NCBI GenBank assembly: GCA_900239685.1
Contig: OENT01000226.1
Span: 93,103-157,102 of the forward strand
Source: Rotaria macrura
Lineage: Eukaryota; Rotifera; Eurotatoria; Philodinida; Philodinidae
Direction: 5' to 3'
Length of the DNA: 64,000 bases
Both the position numbers and the translations under genes were made by a program. Every line of letters starts with the position of its first letter. Position 1 is the stretch's first letter. Positions 1 to 11,900 of this stretch are shown piece by piece. The notes beneath the pieces were generated by a model that searched no databases, was not told the DNA's origin, and saw only the letters and a program-made list of their open reading frames with translations.

Positions 1-779
1 TCGAAAGGACAACTAACATAATCAAAACCATCAGTATCATTATCATTTCCACACCAGCTTAACCCATTAACTACACCTGCTCCTAATGTATCTTCTAATG
101 TAATATAATTAAAGCCATTATTACTATACGTATGGGCTGCTGTATATGTACCACTCCAGAACATTGCCTTTCAATGCAAAAATAAAAATAATGATCATCG
201 AGGCATGTTACTATGTATATAGTATCATATTTACTCTATTAATCCCGTTTATACCCTCAAGTGCATATTGAAAATAATTTTCATATGTACTCAAATTCAT
301 GCTACAATATGGTTTATAGCGAACAGCAGATTCAAACAATTCATACAATTTGGTACAATTTTTGATTTCACTAAACAGGAAACAAAGATTTAGAAGCAAA
401 TATAAATGTTCTTAGTAAATTACGTGCTATTCGATAAATAAAGAACACGTTTTAAATATTGATATTCAAAACAGCGGCCAATCATGATATCTTTGAGACC
501 ACATGTTGTTCCGTTTGTCTTTATAAATGAACCATTGCAAGGATTTATCTCATTTGTCTTAGAATTTATTTTCATTTCATTTTGATAATGAATTCTGATC
601 GATTGTTGATCTACATTTAGTCGAAAACTCACACTATTCGTCGTAGTTAACATCAGAACGAGAAGAACTACAAAAGAATAATACGAACAAGTGTATCGAA
701 ACGTTTTGTTTTTTAGCAGTAGCAAGATTTGGGCATTATACGTACCATAAAACTGATCGTTCAACATGAATGTAATCAT
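1..779 (-). CDS. CD38-like ADP-ribosyl cyclase, partial
   Basis: Enzymes of this family make cyclic ADP-ribose or ADP-ribose from NAD at the cell surface or in organelles. Exons read 779-424, 370-235 and 167-1 (continuing past the window edge); introns are 53 and 67 nt with matching phase. Residues ~29-45 are a hydrophobic signal anchor, so a type II membrane protein is expected. Family landmarks in order are NPCN, the GLKDIMIGRC block, NCTKLYELFE, the active-site Trp in MFWSG, the TLEDT motif (the Glu/Asp pair that CD38 uses) and LSWCG followed by SCP. Paired cysteines fit the disulphide pattern of the family. The catalytic Glu of the C-terminal half lies outside the window, so activity cannot be judged. 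A further 5' exon is possible: a CATAG acceptor-like site lies about 12 nt before the ATG. Family call is secure; the exact substrate preference is not. Confidence 0.86.
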
Positions 780-3551
780 TATGAGCAGACTATGAATGAG
801 TTAATATAAAAGTAAATCGATCTATCACAAGGATGAAAGATTCATCGTATTTCGAGAGAAAAATGAAGTATTTTAGCACGTTGTTTCATTTATTTCATCT
901 TATGAGAGTTTTGCAACATGTATAAAAAGAATAAATCGTTCAATAAGATTATAAATCCAAAGTTTTCCTGATTTTATTAGAAACAACACATAATAAGAGA
1001 AATATTATAAAACTAAAATTAGCTACGGTGTTCATTTCTGTTTAGTGTATTGAAAAATACGTAAACAGTTTATTCGAATAGAAAATTCAACGTAATTAAT
1101 ATAAAAATAACAATCTATGCTGATGGTTAGGTTTGAAATCAATTGTATCAAAAATTCATGAGAGCTTTTTTTATCCTATTATGCGTAACAAAATATGTCT
1201 ATTCGATTTCATTGTTTATGATAATAATATCAGAAAATAACTTCTTCTGTGAATGAAAGATTCTCTTCTTGCGTCCACATGAAGTCATATCAAATAAGCA
1301 AAGCAAAATTTAAATAGATAAACATGTTTCAAACTTTCTCAGAGTAAACTATTAGCTTGTGTAAAATAAAAACATCTTATTCTTTAATAGAGTCGATGTT
1401 AAAAAAAAAGTGAACAGGTTTTAGATGGATTCTTGTTCAAATTGCTACAGATACTTTATCTTTCAAGATGATTGCCTTCACTCACCACCAGCTAAGAATA
1501 TCAACTTAGCTACCACAATGGTATAAAAACAAGTGCGCGTGTATCATTGAAGTAATCTTGGTTGGCATAGAGTGAAACTCTGTAGTTCATGATAACTTCA
1601 GAGAGTTTTGCTACATATTTTTACTGCCGATGATTTAGAATCAGTCAGAAATTTACAAAAAACTATTTATTTATGCTGCAATGCCTTGTCGTAACAAAGT
1701 TGCATAACAATAACTGTTGAAATAGAAGAGTTGAAAGAGAAACATTTCAAGATATGTTGTAAACGTTAGTGAAAGAGAACGAAGTTTGATAAGAAGAACG
1801 TCATTTTGTATTATTTGATTTTGGCTATCATTTTTTTTTCTTAGACTCTCTTAGAGTACGATATTGTTATTGTCGGTTTTATCATTGTTTTCATTAGATT
1901 ATTTATTGAAGAAACAAAGAACTTCTGATGAATTCTCGACTTTCGTTCTTGTAAAGATGAGAAAACATTTCCCCGAGTTTCAGTTCACATTTGATGTGAA
2001 GTCTCGTGTTTCAAATGAGTCAATAGAATGGATCATTAAGCGTCTATAGTATGAATGAAGAGATAGCAATGTACTAGTGTTTAAATTAAATATCATCATA
2101 TATTATGCATCAATGTTTTGTTCTTGTTTATTAGCAAAATCAACCTTTTTAATGTTTTTCTTGATATAATAAAAATATCCAAGGAATAACCACCCAATCG
2201 ACTGAAATCAACCAACCATCAGTTTTAGTTGAATCCCTGTTTAGTACTCGAATAAATAAAAGTATTGCTGTTGTGTTTCTCAGTTTTATAAAAAGAACTA
2301 AAAAGTCTTTTTGATCGACTTCGAAAAGTGGAGTATTACAAGAGAACATGGGATTGATTTTTATATCGTTTCAAACGTCGACACAAGCACTCAAACTTCA
2401 TACAATTAGATACATTCAGTGAAAGATGACTCTCTTTTCGTATTATTTTTGTCGCGTTTCACAACCTATGAAACATTGTTTTCGAGAATGAAACTCTTTA
2501 TATAGATACTATCCTTTTTTTGTGAGGAAGATCTACAGATTAGGTGTGAGCACCAATATTCTCTTTATATGCACTCGAAACCCATCAATTGTTTCTATTG
2601 ACTTGTATGATGGATATAAATATATGTCTCTATATTGATCGAAAAAATCTCATTCACTCTAATGTGTTTTTGAGAGCATGCACGATTCGCAAGCTTGAAA
2701 AATTCTTTCGATAGATAAGCAATGCATCTCTTAATCATACATCAAAGGAAGTTAATTATTTCGATCTCATCGATACTATCTGTTCAAAAATTCTAAGACG
2801 GGGAAAAGTATGGTCTTTTGTTTCAACTAATATATTGAAACTTTCAATATCATGCTAGTAATAGTCTCGATCATTTGAATAACTGAAACGTGTATTCAAT
2901 TGGTGAAACGAAATAAAACTTGAACTGACTCCAAGTTTAAGCGTTAGGTCGAAGCCAGCACAAAGTATTATAATTCAACCTCCTTTTTGATAATCGTGAT
3001 CAACACTCTTATAAAAGATGTAACGATAATACCTTGGAATACTAGATTGCTTTATCATAAATAAATGTTAAACGAAGAAATGAGGCTGTCATTTTTTAAT
3101 TTCTTGATAACTCACGACTACGAAATTTTGATTATTCTTTCGATCTTGTTACTGACATAGTTGAATCGAACTCGCAGCATAGATTGGATTAGTTCTTGAT
3201 TCAACTTAAACAGATCCGACGACTAGAATCATTGACTTGGGACGAAAATGGAACTGATCCAAAAATTAACATCAACAAACACGATTAACTTCGAATGAAT
3301 GAACAAGTCGAAGCAAAGTCATTCTAGGAATGACTAACATTTTCACGTACCATCATGATTAGAATACTTCAATGAACTGAATTGATTCCATGAGTTACAA
3401 CAAGGGTGCCTCTAGCACTCTCTCTCTCTCTCTCTCTGGCGAGTTAGATGTCTGTCTAGTGATGATATTGCGCTATTTTTTTCTATCGTTTTATTGATAT
3501 TGAAAAAAGAAAAAAAAAGTGGTATCTACAAACGAGAAGAGCGCACAAAAT
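780..3551. other. Intergenic, no recognised gene
   Basis: About 2.8 kb of AT-rich sequence with only short open frames (for example 61 codons at 1864-2049 on the plus strand) that match no family I know. It contains a short TC dinucleotide run at 3418-3437 and purine-rich tracts near 3498-3520. No RNA gene or transposon ends were seen. Confidence 0.5.
3418..3437. repeat. (TC)n microsatellite
   Basis: About ten uninterrupted TC dinucleotides downstream of the MALSU1 stop codon. Confidence 0.9.
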
Positions 3552-4650
3552 TCAATTAACTTTTTGTCCTTTATAAACCGGTGGTTTTGGATCACTTGGT
3601 AAATTAATGAATCCTTTTTCGACTTCAATATTTGTTGCTTCGTCTAGATTCTTCTTATGTGAAATATCCCCTAATATCATATGTTTTCTTGGTGGTGGAT
3701 CTTGAAATATGCCAGGACCTTCGAGTGGATAACGAACATGTGAGTATGGATTATCAAGTGGTCCATATTTATCAGCAACCGTTAAAACTTCTTCTTCCTT
3801 CAATTGTTCATCCATTTTTCTGATTGCTTCCAATGATTTTTGAATTGTATGTACTTGATCATCATATTTTGGACCAACACACCATAATGTTTCAAGATCA
3901 TTTTGTTCACGTATTTCGGCATCCATTAAATGTAGGACAAGATGACCTAAAGTAGAAAAAAAAACAACTGCAATTCCGATAATATCTTCTCCATTGAACA
4001 CACCCATATCAAGAGCATGCCATCTTGAACCATCACGACCTTCATTACTTAAATATGGATCACTGGATGTTTTCTTGGCTTTATACTAAACGATACTTAT
4101 ACGAAGATTTATGTATAAGGTGTAATGTTCATTCAAATTTCTTTCTTACTAATTTATATATATATTCACTGGTGCTTTTCAAATGACGAGCACTAAATGC
4201 CGTAGCTAATATTAAATATCGAGCATACTGCTGTTCTGGTGGAATTTCAATAACACATATATCCTTCATACGTTCATCACGAAGTATTTGCACAATATCA
4301 TCTAAATCAAATACACCTGTTTGTCCACCTAGAAAAAATATATAGAAGAATAATTCATATTTGTAAATTAAAACGATAAATTAGTTCCGCATACGATTGA
4401 TATCATGACGATATTCGTCACGTGTTGAAGGTTGATTATTAATTTCAAGTTTTTCAAATTCATACAATTTTTCAATTTCATGTTTACGCTCTTTCGGCAT
4501 TTGTTGAGCAATTTCTTCAACTGTATATTGATTTCCTGGATGAAGACGAACACGAGGTTCGTTATTTGAACCAGAATTAGACGATCGACTGGTTGAACGA
4601 TGTAGAACAATACGAGATTGTCGAATATACGATGGTATTAAACGTAACAT
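3552..4650 (-). CDS. MALSU1: Mitochondrial ribosome assembly factor MALSU1 (RsfS family)
   Basis: RsfS/MALSU1 proteins bind uL14 on the mitochondrial large ribosomal subunit and help its assembly while blocking premature subunit joining. Exons are 4650-4395, 4328-4150, 4085-4004 and 3946-3552 (introns 66, 64, 57 nt), giving 303 aa. The N-terminus starting MLRLIPSYIRQSR is arginine-rich without acids, a typical mitochondrial presequence. The RsfS core follows: GVFDLDDIVQ, the DICVIEIPPE strand, ARYLILATAFSARHLKS, then W-HALDMGHLVLHLM, EIREQNDLETLW and YDDQ, all in the family order. A C-terminal tail of ~100 residues after that block makes it longer than human MALSU1 (234 aa). The ATG at 4650 is preferred over one at 4680 because a TTTCAG acceptor lies between them. 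It is the last gene of a same-strand run, 128 bp after FDXR. Confidence 0.92.
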
Positions 4651-4670
4651 AGTTTTATCTGAAATAAACA
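4651..4670 (-). promoter_or_regulatory. Splice acceptor just before MALSU1 ATG
   Basis: A pyrimidine stretch ending TTTCAG, with AG at 4660-4659, sits 8 nt before the ATG and only ~120 bp after the FDXR stop. It could accept a spliced leader in trans or end a short 5'-UTR intron. Confidence 0.5.
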
Positions 4671-4778
4671 TATTAATCACTAGAAAAGTATTTATTTGAT
4701 ATACTGTAAATCAACAAAGTATTATCTGGAGTACAAGAAAACCTAACAAGTGAAGAAATATATGAAAAACAAGCATAA

Positions 4779-6826
4779 TTAAGGTTCTGTCAATTCAAGC
4801 ATTTTTTCAATGGTGACAATTTTTTCGCGTGGTTTTCCTTTGGCATGACCCAGATTTGTTTCATGTGCATCTAATTTTTTCCAATCATCATATGTAATAC
4901 ATCGTATGTGACGAGATTTAACAAGTGATATTAAACCATCACCTCCAGATTTGATGTCATGCAAATTAGTTAGACGACCTTGTTCTATATCATCCATAAT
5001 TCTTTTCGCAACCGTATGTGCTAGAAAATGAAAATAGTAAGATTACAGTTACTACAACGATAGTCACCCTACATTCTGTTGTCGTTTCAGCAATGACACC
5101 CCGTGCGCCTCGTCCGATCCAACCCGAGCAATAAAAACCAGGTCGATCATCAATACGACTATGTTGATTTAGTATAATACCACGTTCTTTATCAAATGGT
5201 AGCCATGGATCGATCTATATTACAATGAAAGTTGTCATTCAGAAAGGCATCATGATATTCTATTCTATATCGTCTTCAATTCTTTAGACTTTTCCTTTTT
5301 TTTCCTAATAAAGCGCGTGTGAAGTGTGTCATGTTTTTGTATCAAAAACAGTTTCAAAACTTGTCCATATATTGACTACTCTCATAACATACTATTCATC
5401 ATGTTGAGCTATTCAAAATGACTGTAAGAATTCGCAAATCTTCTCAGAATAGACTAATTTGAGTCTTAGTTTTGAAAAAGGAAACAACATGTTCACTATA
5501 TACTAGCCAATACATGATCTAAGATTAGAAGATTTCCATTATCAAGATTCTGTGTCTATTTGTTATAGTGCTGACTATTTGATATTTTTGTCTATCGATG
5601 CTGAATGAGATGAAAGAAAATTTTTTTCATTCTTACTTGAACACCAGAATAACCAATACTTTTAATGACTAGACCACATGGCACTGTTTCTATCATTCCA
5701 TTCTGTTGAACAGGTAAATTTTCATCAGAAAAATCACAGTTAATTTTAGGTTCCGTATGTTCAAAATCAACACTCTCAACAAGTGTTTTTCCATTTAATT
5801 GTTTTGGACGACGCCAAAATTTCAAGTACCAATGTCGTTCTACATCGTTGTTCGATGTTTCTAAACAGGATGATTAGATGAATGAATATCAAAGAACAAC
5901 AAAACATACTTGTTCGAACTGTTTTTAACAATAATTCGGTTAATCGTTTTCTTGGCCGTTCTAATTTATCAATCATAGTTTGATCGATTCGATGGAAATC
6001 ATCTACTTTTAACATGGATTGCACACCAGTTAATTTCGTTAGTTCACGAAATTCTTTTATAGTAAACGATACTTGCATAGGTCCACGTCGGCCAACTAAT
6101 GTCACATGTCGTATTCGACTTTGACGAAGTGTATCAAGTGCTAGATCAGTTATATCCGTTTTTGCTAAATCATCTATCGGTGTAAGAAGAATTCGAGCAC
6201 AATCAAGTGCAACATTGCCCATTCCAATGATGACAGCTCGATCTGTGCAATCAAGTTGTGGATGAAGTTGAGCATTTCCAGGTACACCTACATGATAAAT
6301 TATAATATTACGAAATTCTACCTTCGTTTCTCATTTTACCATTGTACCATCCAACGAAATCTTTTGCCGAAAAAACATTTTCTAATGTTGTCTCACCAGG
6401 AATATTTAAACTACGTTCAACAGATGCACCATATGCAAGAACAATGATATGATAAAATTCTTGTAATTCTTTCAGTCCAATTGTTTTACCAATATGAACA
6501 TTTCCAATGAAACGTACATCTTCATGTTCAGCTATTTTCGTAAATGTATTTATAACATTTTTTACTTCTGGATGATCTGGTGCGACACCATATCGAACAA
6601 GACCAAAGGGTACAGGTGCTTTTTCGACAATATCAATTGTAGCTGGCATTGTCTGACGAAGTTTAAGTAAATTTTGTGTCAAATAAAAACCAGCTGGTCC
6701 ACTGCCAACAATACAAATACGAAGGGGCGATGATGATGATGATGATGTTGCATTGTCGGCAACTACGGAAAGTGCTCGTTGGATAAAGCACGGTACAAAA
6801 ACACGTCGGATAACATGAGGAAACAT
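4779..6826 (-). CDS. FDXR: NADPH:adrenodoxin (ferredoxin) oxidoreductase
   Basis: FDXR is the mitochondrial flavoenzyme that moves electrons from NADPH to ferredoxin for Fe-S cluster assembly and P450 reactions. Exons are 6826-6340, 6287-5910, 5860-5637, 5214-5073 and 5020-4779; introns are 52, 49, 422 and 52 nt; product 490 aa (human 491). A short basic presequence and a serine run lead into the FAD-binding [12 protein letters not shown] motif (~residue 40). Then come [14 protein letters not shown], the NADP-binding [61 protein letters not shown] and the C-terminal KLDAHE...GKPREKIV block. All cofactor motifs look intact. The first intron is confirmed by the protein alignment across it (GWYNG joined to [11 protein letters not shown]). 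A TTCTAG acceptor-like site ends 8 nt before the ATG. Confidence 0.96.
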
Positions 6827-7370
6827 TAATAATTCTAGAATATAGTGTGAAAGATGAGTTCTATCGTAATTTCTTACAGCTTACTTGTAAGATCATTCTT
6901 TCCTAACAGTCTTTGATATGACTATTCTAAATGAATGTCTATATTTTAATTTCTTGTTCAATTTTTTATCAGTCTCTCTTTCTTTCCTTATGAAACGTGA
7001 ATAAAATATTCTTGAATATTTGGTTTTGTATAACGATGAAATTAAATGGTCTTGAACCAATCAAAATATATAAAAGTATGACACCTTTCCTTTCAATCAA
7101 CGAAATCTATTTATAAAGTACATTACGAATAGAAATTTAATTTTTTCTATTTCACTCTTCAGTAAGTGTTCGATAAAATTAAAAAATTGAAACATTGGAA
7201 TTTTATTCTTTTGTAAATCTTTAATCTTCTACATGAACATATTGTCTATTAAAAATAATCAAATATCATGTTGAACATTTTTTCTTGTCACATTGAATAT
7301 ACAACAATACACACGTACGCACGCATACACACACACACACACAGTTGCACATAAACAAAAAGTACAGGTT
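6827..7370. other. Spacer between MED6 and FDXR
   Basis: 544 bp of AT-rich sequence. It holds an alternating CA/CG microsatellite near 7313-7343 and an acceptor-like TTCTAG at 6840-6835 just before the FDXR start. No gene seen. Confidence 0.6.
7313..7343. repeat. (CA)n-type microsatellite
   Basis: Alternating ACGC/ATAC units pass into a clean run of AC dinucleotides downstream of MED6. Confidence 0.85.
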
Positions 7371-8758
7371 CTATTTTTGAGTTTTTTGCTTTTTAACTTC
7401 TATCATAGGTCGTTCGCCTGTATTTGATTGTGAATCCGATGGTGTTCGTTCTTCTTTTCCTATAGTATGAAAAAGAAAACAAACAAAACTTATCATGCAT
7501 GGATTTTTCTTTAAAATACACACGTGAAAGATTAGTATCTCCACTTGGCATTGCTGCAACTTCGTTGTTCGTTGTTGAAGATGGTATTGCAGTTTGTGTA
7601 GTTGTTCCAGCTGGTAGTCGTGGTCGAAAACGATCGAGATAATTATCAAATATTTTATTAAAACGAACGCGTTGAGTATTGGTTAAAACTTTTTCTTTTG
7701 ATGAATCTTTCTTGGTTAGTTCATCTATAAATTTACGGATGATAAATTTTAATACGAGAAAAACAAAACTAACCAGTTGAATTATTCGTTTTCCAATAAT
7801 AACCTGACGAAGGATGATACGCAGCTCTTTGTGATGCTAGACAAACACAAACATAATAAGTATCTTTTCTCATTAATTAAAATCACCTTCATCGAAAGCT
7901 TTACCAAAATGATGAACAGCAGTTAACTAAAATACTAGAAGAAATAAAAACGAATTATCACTAAAAATAGAATATTTACTAATCGATGACTAACAACAGA
8001 TGCAACATCAGGTGCCTGATATATATGACCTGGTGCAAGTATATAATATTCTTGAAGTGGTCTTACTAAAAACAATCATATATATATATATATATATTTA
8101 AATAAACAAATCGATATACTAAATTTCAAAAACAAAGTGATCGTGACATGATGTACACATCATTGCTAAGTAGATATTTTATAAGACTACACTAGAGATG
8201 ACTTGACTTTTAATTAGCTGAAAACATATATTTTATTTTCATTGGTTTATATCATGCATCGTCTATTTTGATACATTGTACTTCTATGACATTCCGTGCA
8301 AACATTCTAGTCGTAAGAGCATCGATTTTATAGCTTCTTAGAAAATGTCTATTACATACATTCATTGGGTCCTTCACGGTAATGTTTTCGAATAATATAT
8401 AAAACAGGATCTTGTCGATGTATAAGCGCGTATTCAACACCTGTTGCATTCATCTAATAAAAATACATAAGAAATTTCAATAAAAAAAAGCCAGTCAATG
8501 AATGATTCTCATACCATAGCTTCGACTGGTAAATTTTTCATATAAATTTGTTCATTTAAACTCGAACGATCATAAAATGGATTTCCTATTTGACAAAAAT
8601 AGGCTAATGCTGTTTCATCACTTAATTCAGTATTGAAATGTTGAAACCATGATAGATCACTCCAATTAAGATTAAGAAGACTTTCTAGAGGTTTTAGTTT
8701 TTAAATTTAGAAATTTTTATTTCATATAAAACATTGATTTACCTTTTGATAAATCCAT
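7371..8758 (-). CDS. MED6: Mediator complex subunit 6
   Basis: MED6 is a head-module subunit of Mediator, the bridge between activators and RNA polymerase II. Eight exons: 8758-8743, 8684-8515, 8453-8360, 8065-7980, 7926-7887, 7836-7774, 7724-7524 and 7459-7371, joined in phase to 252 aa (human 246). It starts MDLSKESLLNLNWSD, then has the family blocks YFCQIGNPFYDRSSLNEQ, TGVEYALIHRQDPVLYIIRK, YYILAPGHIYQAPDVASVV, LLTAVHHFGKAFDE and the YHPSSGYYW motif. The C-terminal ~80 residues are polar and low-complexity, ending KKQKTQK, as in other animals. Most introns are 49-64 nt; the fourth exon is preceded by a 294-nt intron with a TA run at 8080-8097. A T7AG acceptor abuts the ATG. SETDB1 ends 208 bp upstream on the same strand. 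Confidence 0.96.
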
Positions 8759-8776
8759 CTAAAAAAATCTACAAAG
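8759..8776 (-). promoter_or_regulatory. Splice acceptor directly before MED6 ATG
   Basis: Seven T then AG (8767-8759) end exactly at the start codon, and another CTTTGTAG lies just upstream. This fits a trans-splice site between SETDB1 and MED6 in a shared transcript. Confidence 0.5.
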
Positions 8777-8966
8777 CACAAAATGGAATGATGATCACAT
8801 TTATATTTATGTATATATATATATTCAAATCTGTTGTATGGTTTTCTCGTTCTCCAAAAAAATGAGGAACAATATTAGTCAACAAAAGAAATAGAAGAAA
8901 ACAAAAAAAAAAAACAAAACACAGGCACTATTCAATTTTTATGTTTTTGAAATCATAAATCAACGA

Positions 8967-11900
8967 CTAGAGAACTCGACGACGACATTCAGCCGAACCA
9001 CAATGACAATCCATTCGACGACCAGCTATTTCGCCCACTGTATAATTATAATCCCAGCTAAAATAGATAGAAGAAAAACAAAACCAAACGAACGATAAAT
9101 CTATCGAAACAAAAACTTAAAAATTTTTTTCATACCACAATTCTGTGCCTGCTCGAATCATTTTCGTAGCGAAAAATCCAATCCATGGAAAATGTATGTC
9201 ATGTGTCTAATTAGATTTTAAATTGTTGTTTTTTTTATGAAGTAAATAATGTACATATGACTTACATCAACAAAAACGTTTTGTACAGCTATATTTGGCG
9301 AACATGAATGATTAAAATATCGACCAATATTACCAATTAATTTAGCATCGAGTGTGTATACAACACCATCATAATCGGGTAATAATGTTCGACTCAATGT
9401 CGAATTATTATCATTGTCTTCCGGTAGTGTTTTAGGCGATTTTTTTGCATCTTTTTTTAATAGTTCACGTGCACGTGATTGAAGATTAGCATTACGAAGA
9501 CGAGTGCTCACTAATGACATACAATCGAGAAAATTAATCATTCCTATAACCTATGCTTATAAATCAAGTTATGTCTGGTAGTAAATCATACGATGCTACC
9601 ATGAGATGTCGTTTCGTTTGACTTGATGAATTATACCTCAACTAATTAATTGTTTTATATCAATGTAATAGCTCTGTTTGATCGTACTGGTTAGACTATT
9701 AACGAACCAGAGACATTCAACATATTTCGCGACCTCTCGTAAATAACAGGGGAAAAAACAATCCGTTTAGGATTTTTAGCTAAAATTCCTGTCGGTCAAG
9801 TCATTGTTTTTAATACGGTTGTATTCATGAGATTCTGTTTGAATATATGAATGCGAAATCATAACCGATCGAACCGTAAGTTACCAGTTCTTAAACGTGT
9901 ATTTCATTGAGTCTGACAAATAGTTGAACTATAAAAGCTCGCAGTTACCTATTTCACATGCTCTTTCAAAGTTTGATCGAACGATCTATTTAGGATAAAT
10001 AATTCAAAATTAATACCAATACTAAATTAAAAGCACGAATTCTTGTTTGAGATTGCTCACGACATTCCAATGCATTACTAGGGATGCGATAGTAAAAATA
10101 GCTGGTCGTTGCCGTAACCGTTCTGCCGCCTTTGAAATACCTTTTTGGGTTTTTACTGGCAGGATTAGGCGAATACCAGCTATGATCAGTGTATGCGGAT
10201 TAGCACTGGTTACTGGCATGAACAGGTGATATGTAAATCCCTGCCATCGTTGCATCTCTATGCGTTACTAGTACAATCCATTTCTCAGTTGTAAATTTGT
10301 TCAAAATGAAACTAGTTTTTAATTTTTTGTAGTTTGACGTATACGTCTAGCGATTAAGTTGCCTTCACTGTTGCAGGATTAATATATATATATATATATA
10401 TTTCGTGAAGATTGTGGGTTTTTTTAAATGTAAGTTTGATTCAAATCTACCTTTTAATACACTGAATAGTAAAATGACAGATTTCAATAGATTTTTTTCC
10501 TTAACCGTCAGTATGTTGTCTGTGTGAATATATATATACTTTTCAATTAAGCACTTTGAAGTATAGTACATGTATCAAAGATAGATCTAGCGTTGTGTTA
10601 AGCATATATTGAAGCGAAGAGTTCAAAAAACAAAATCAACAATAAATTATGTTCCCAAAATAAAACTCGTCAAAGGCAGATCGCACAATAATTATAACTA
10701 AAATTGATTGGAAAGCGCACGTTCTTTTTTATCTGTAAAGACTTATCTATTGCACAGTAAAAAACAAGAAGAAATCATAATTATATATACCTGATTCAGT
10801 ACTTGACGGAGAAGTATCACTACCATCATCATCTTCTTCTTCTTCTTCATCCTGTTCTAAATTACTTCCATTTGGTTCCTCTTCAGAATCATTATTAATA
10901 TTCTTAGAAGAAGAAAAAAAGTTAATTAATTTACTTAAATTGTTGTTCAGCTACTTTTCTTTTCAGTATTAATATTTACTTCAAAAAAATCTAAATCTGC
11001 TTGATACTCATCCCCGAGTAGTTTCCCTCGTTCATCAGCTTGTTCACTAGTAAATATTTCACCAGAATAAATACTTATAAATGTGCCCACGGGAAGATCA
11101 TGTAAAGTTCGTACACCCCAACCACGTGCAACAGTTTTAAATAACTATTTTCAAAATGAAAATTCATTTCATTATAATTAATTCATCGATATGTTACCTG
11201 AAGTTGTGCGATAATACCATTCTGAACGACACGATTTGAACATGTTTGTTTGTTACACGAACATCTACTATTACATTCATAAATACCACCCGGAACATTT
11301 TTAAGTAATCGCCGAAAACGATAGCCAAGCTGTTGAAGAATTTCTGCTTGACTTTTATGTTTAGCTTTCATGGCTTTTACACGTTCATCACCAATCAATT
11401 CAGCATATTTGAAGGTACGCAGCCAACCTATTCGAAAATAAACAGTTGCGTTTCTTTAGTCATCCATACAAAAGTCATCAGAGGCTTTTGACTACAGAAC
11501 GGACATGTATATCTCCGGGGAGGGGGTGGAGGTGTAATAAGCAATCAAGAGATTGGCTAGTTAATGATGATTTTCATTGAATAGATTAACACCTGCTTAA
11601 ATCGTTCGGTTGTTATTGTTGCTCCTACATATTATGTCATTTATCATGGTTTGTCGTTTTATTCCTTTCCTTAGATTCTGTATAACGATTTGAATCGAGA
11701 ATTTTATTTCCTAGATAAAATATTGACTATGAACATGATTGTCGATTGTCCCAATGATTAAATCTGTGAAAGATCAAAAATCAATTTTGCTTAACGAAAT
11801 AATGTTTTAGAAAAAAAAATCGATATAGTTTAACATTGTTATGAATTAACCGTAAAGAGTGTACTATATTCCGAAATTTTCAATCGTTTATTTTAGAGAA

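Noticed and set aside
1864..2049. 61-codon frame after a T-rich CTTAG site
   Set aside because: Looks like a possible last exon, but no upstream exon, no family and a non-ATG start; not enough support.
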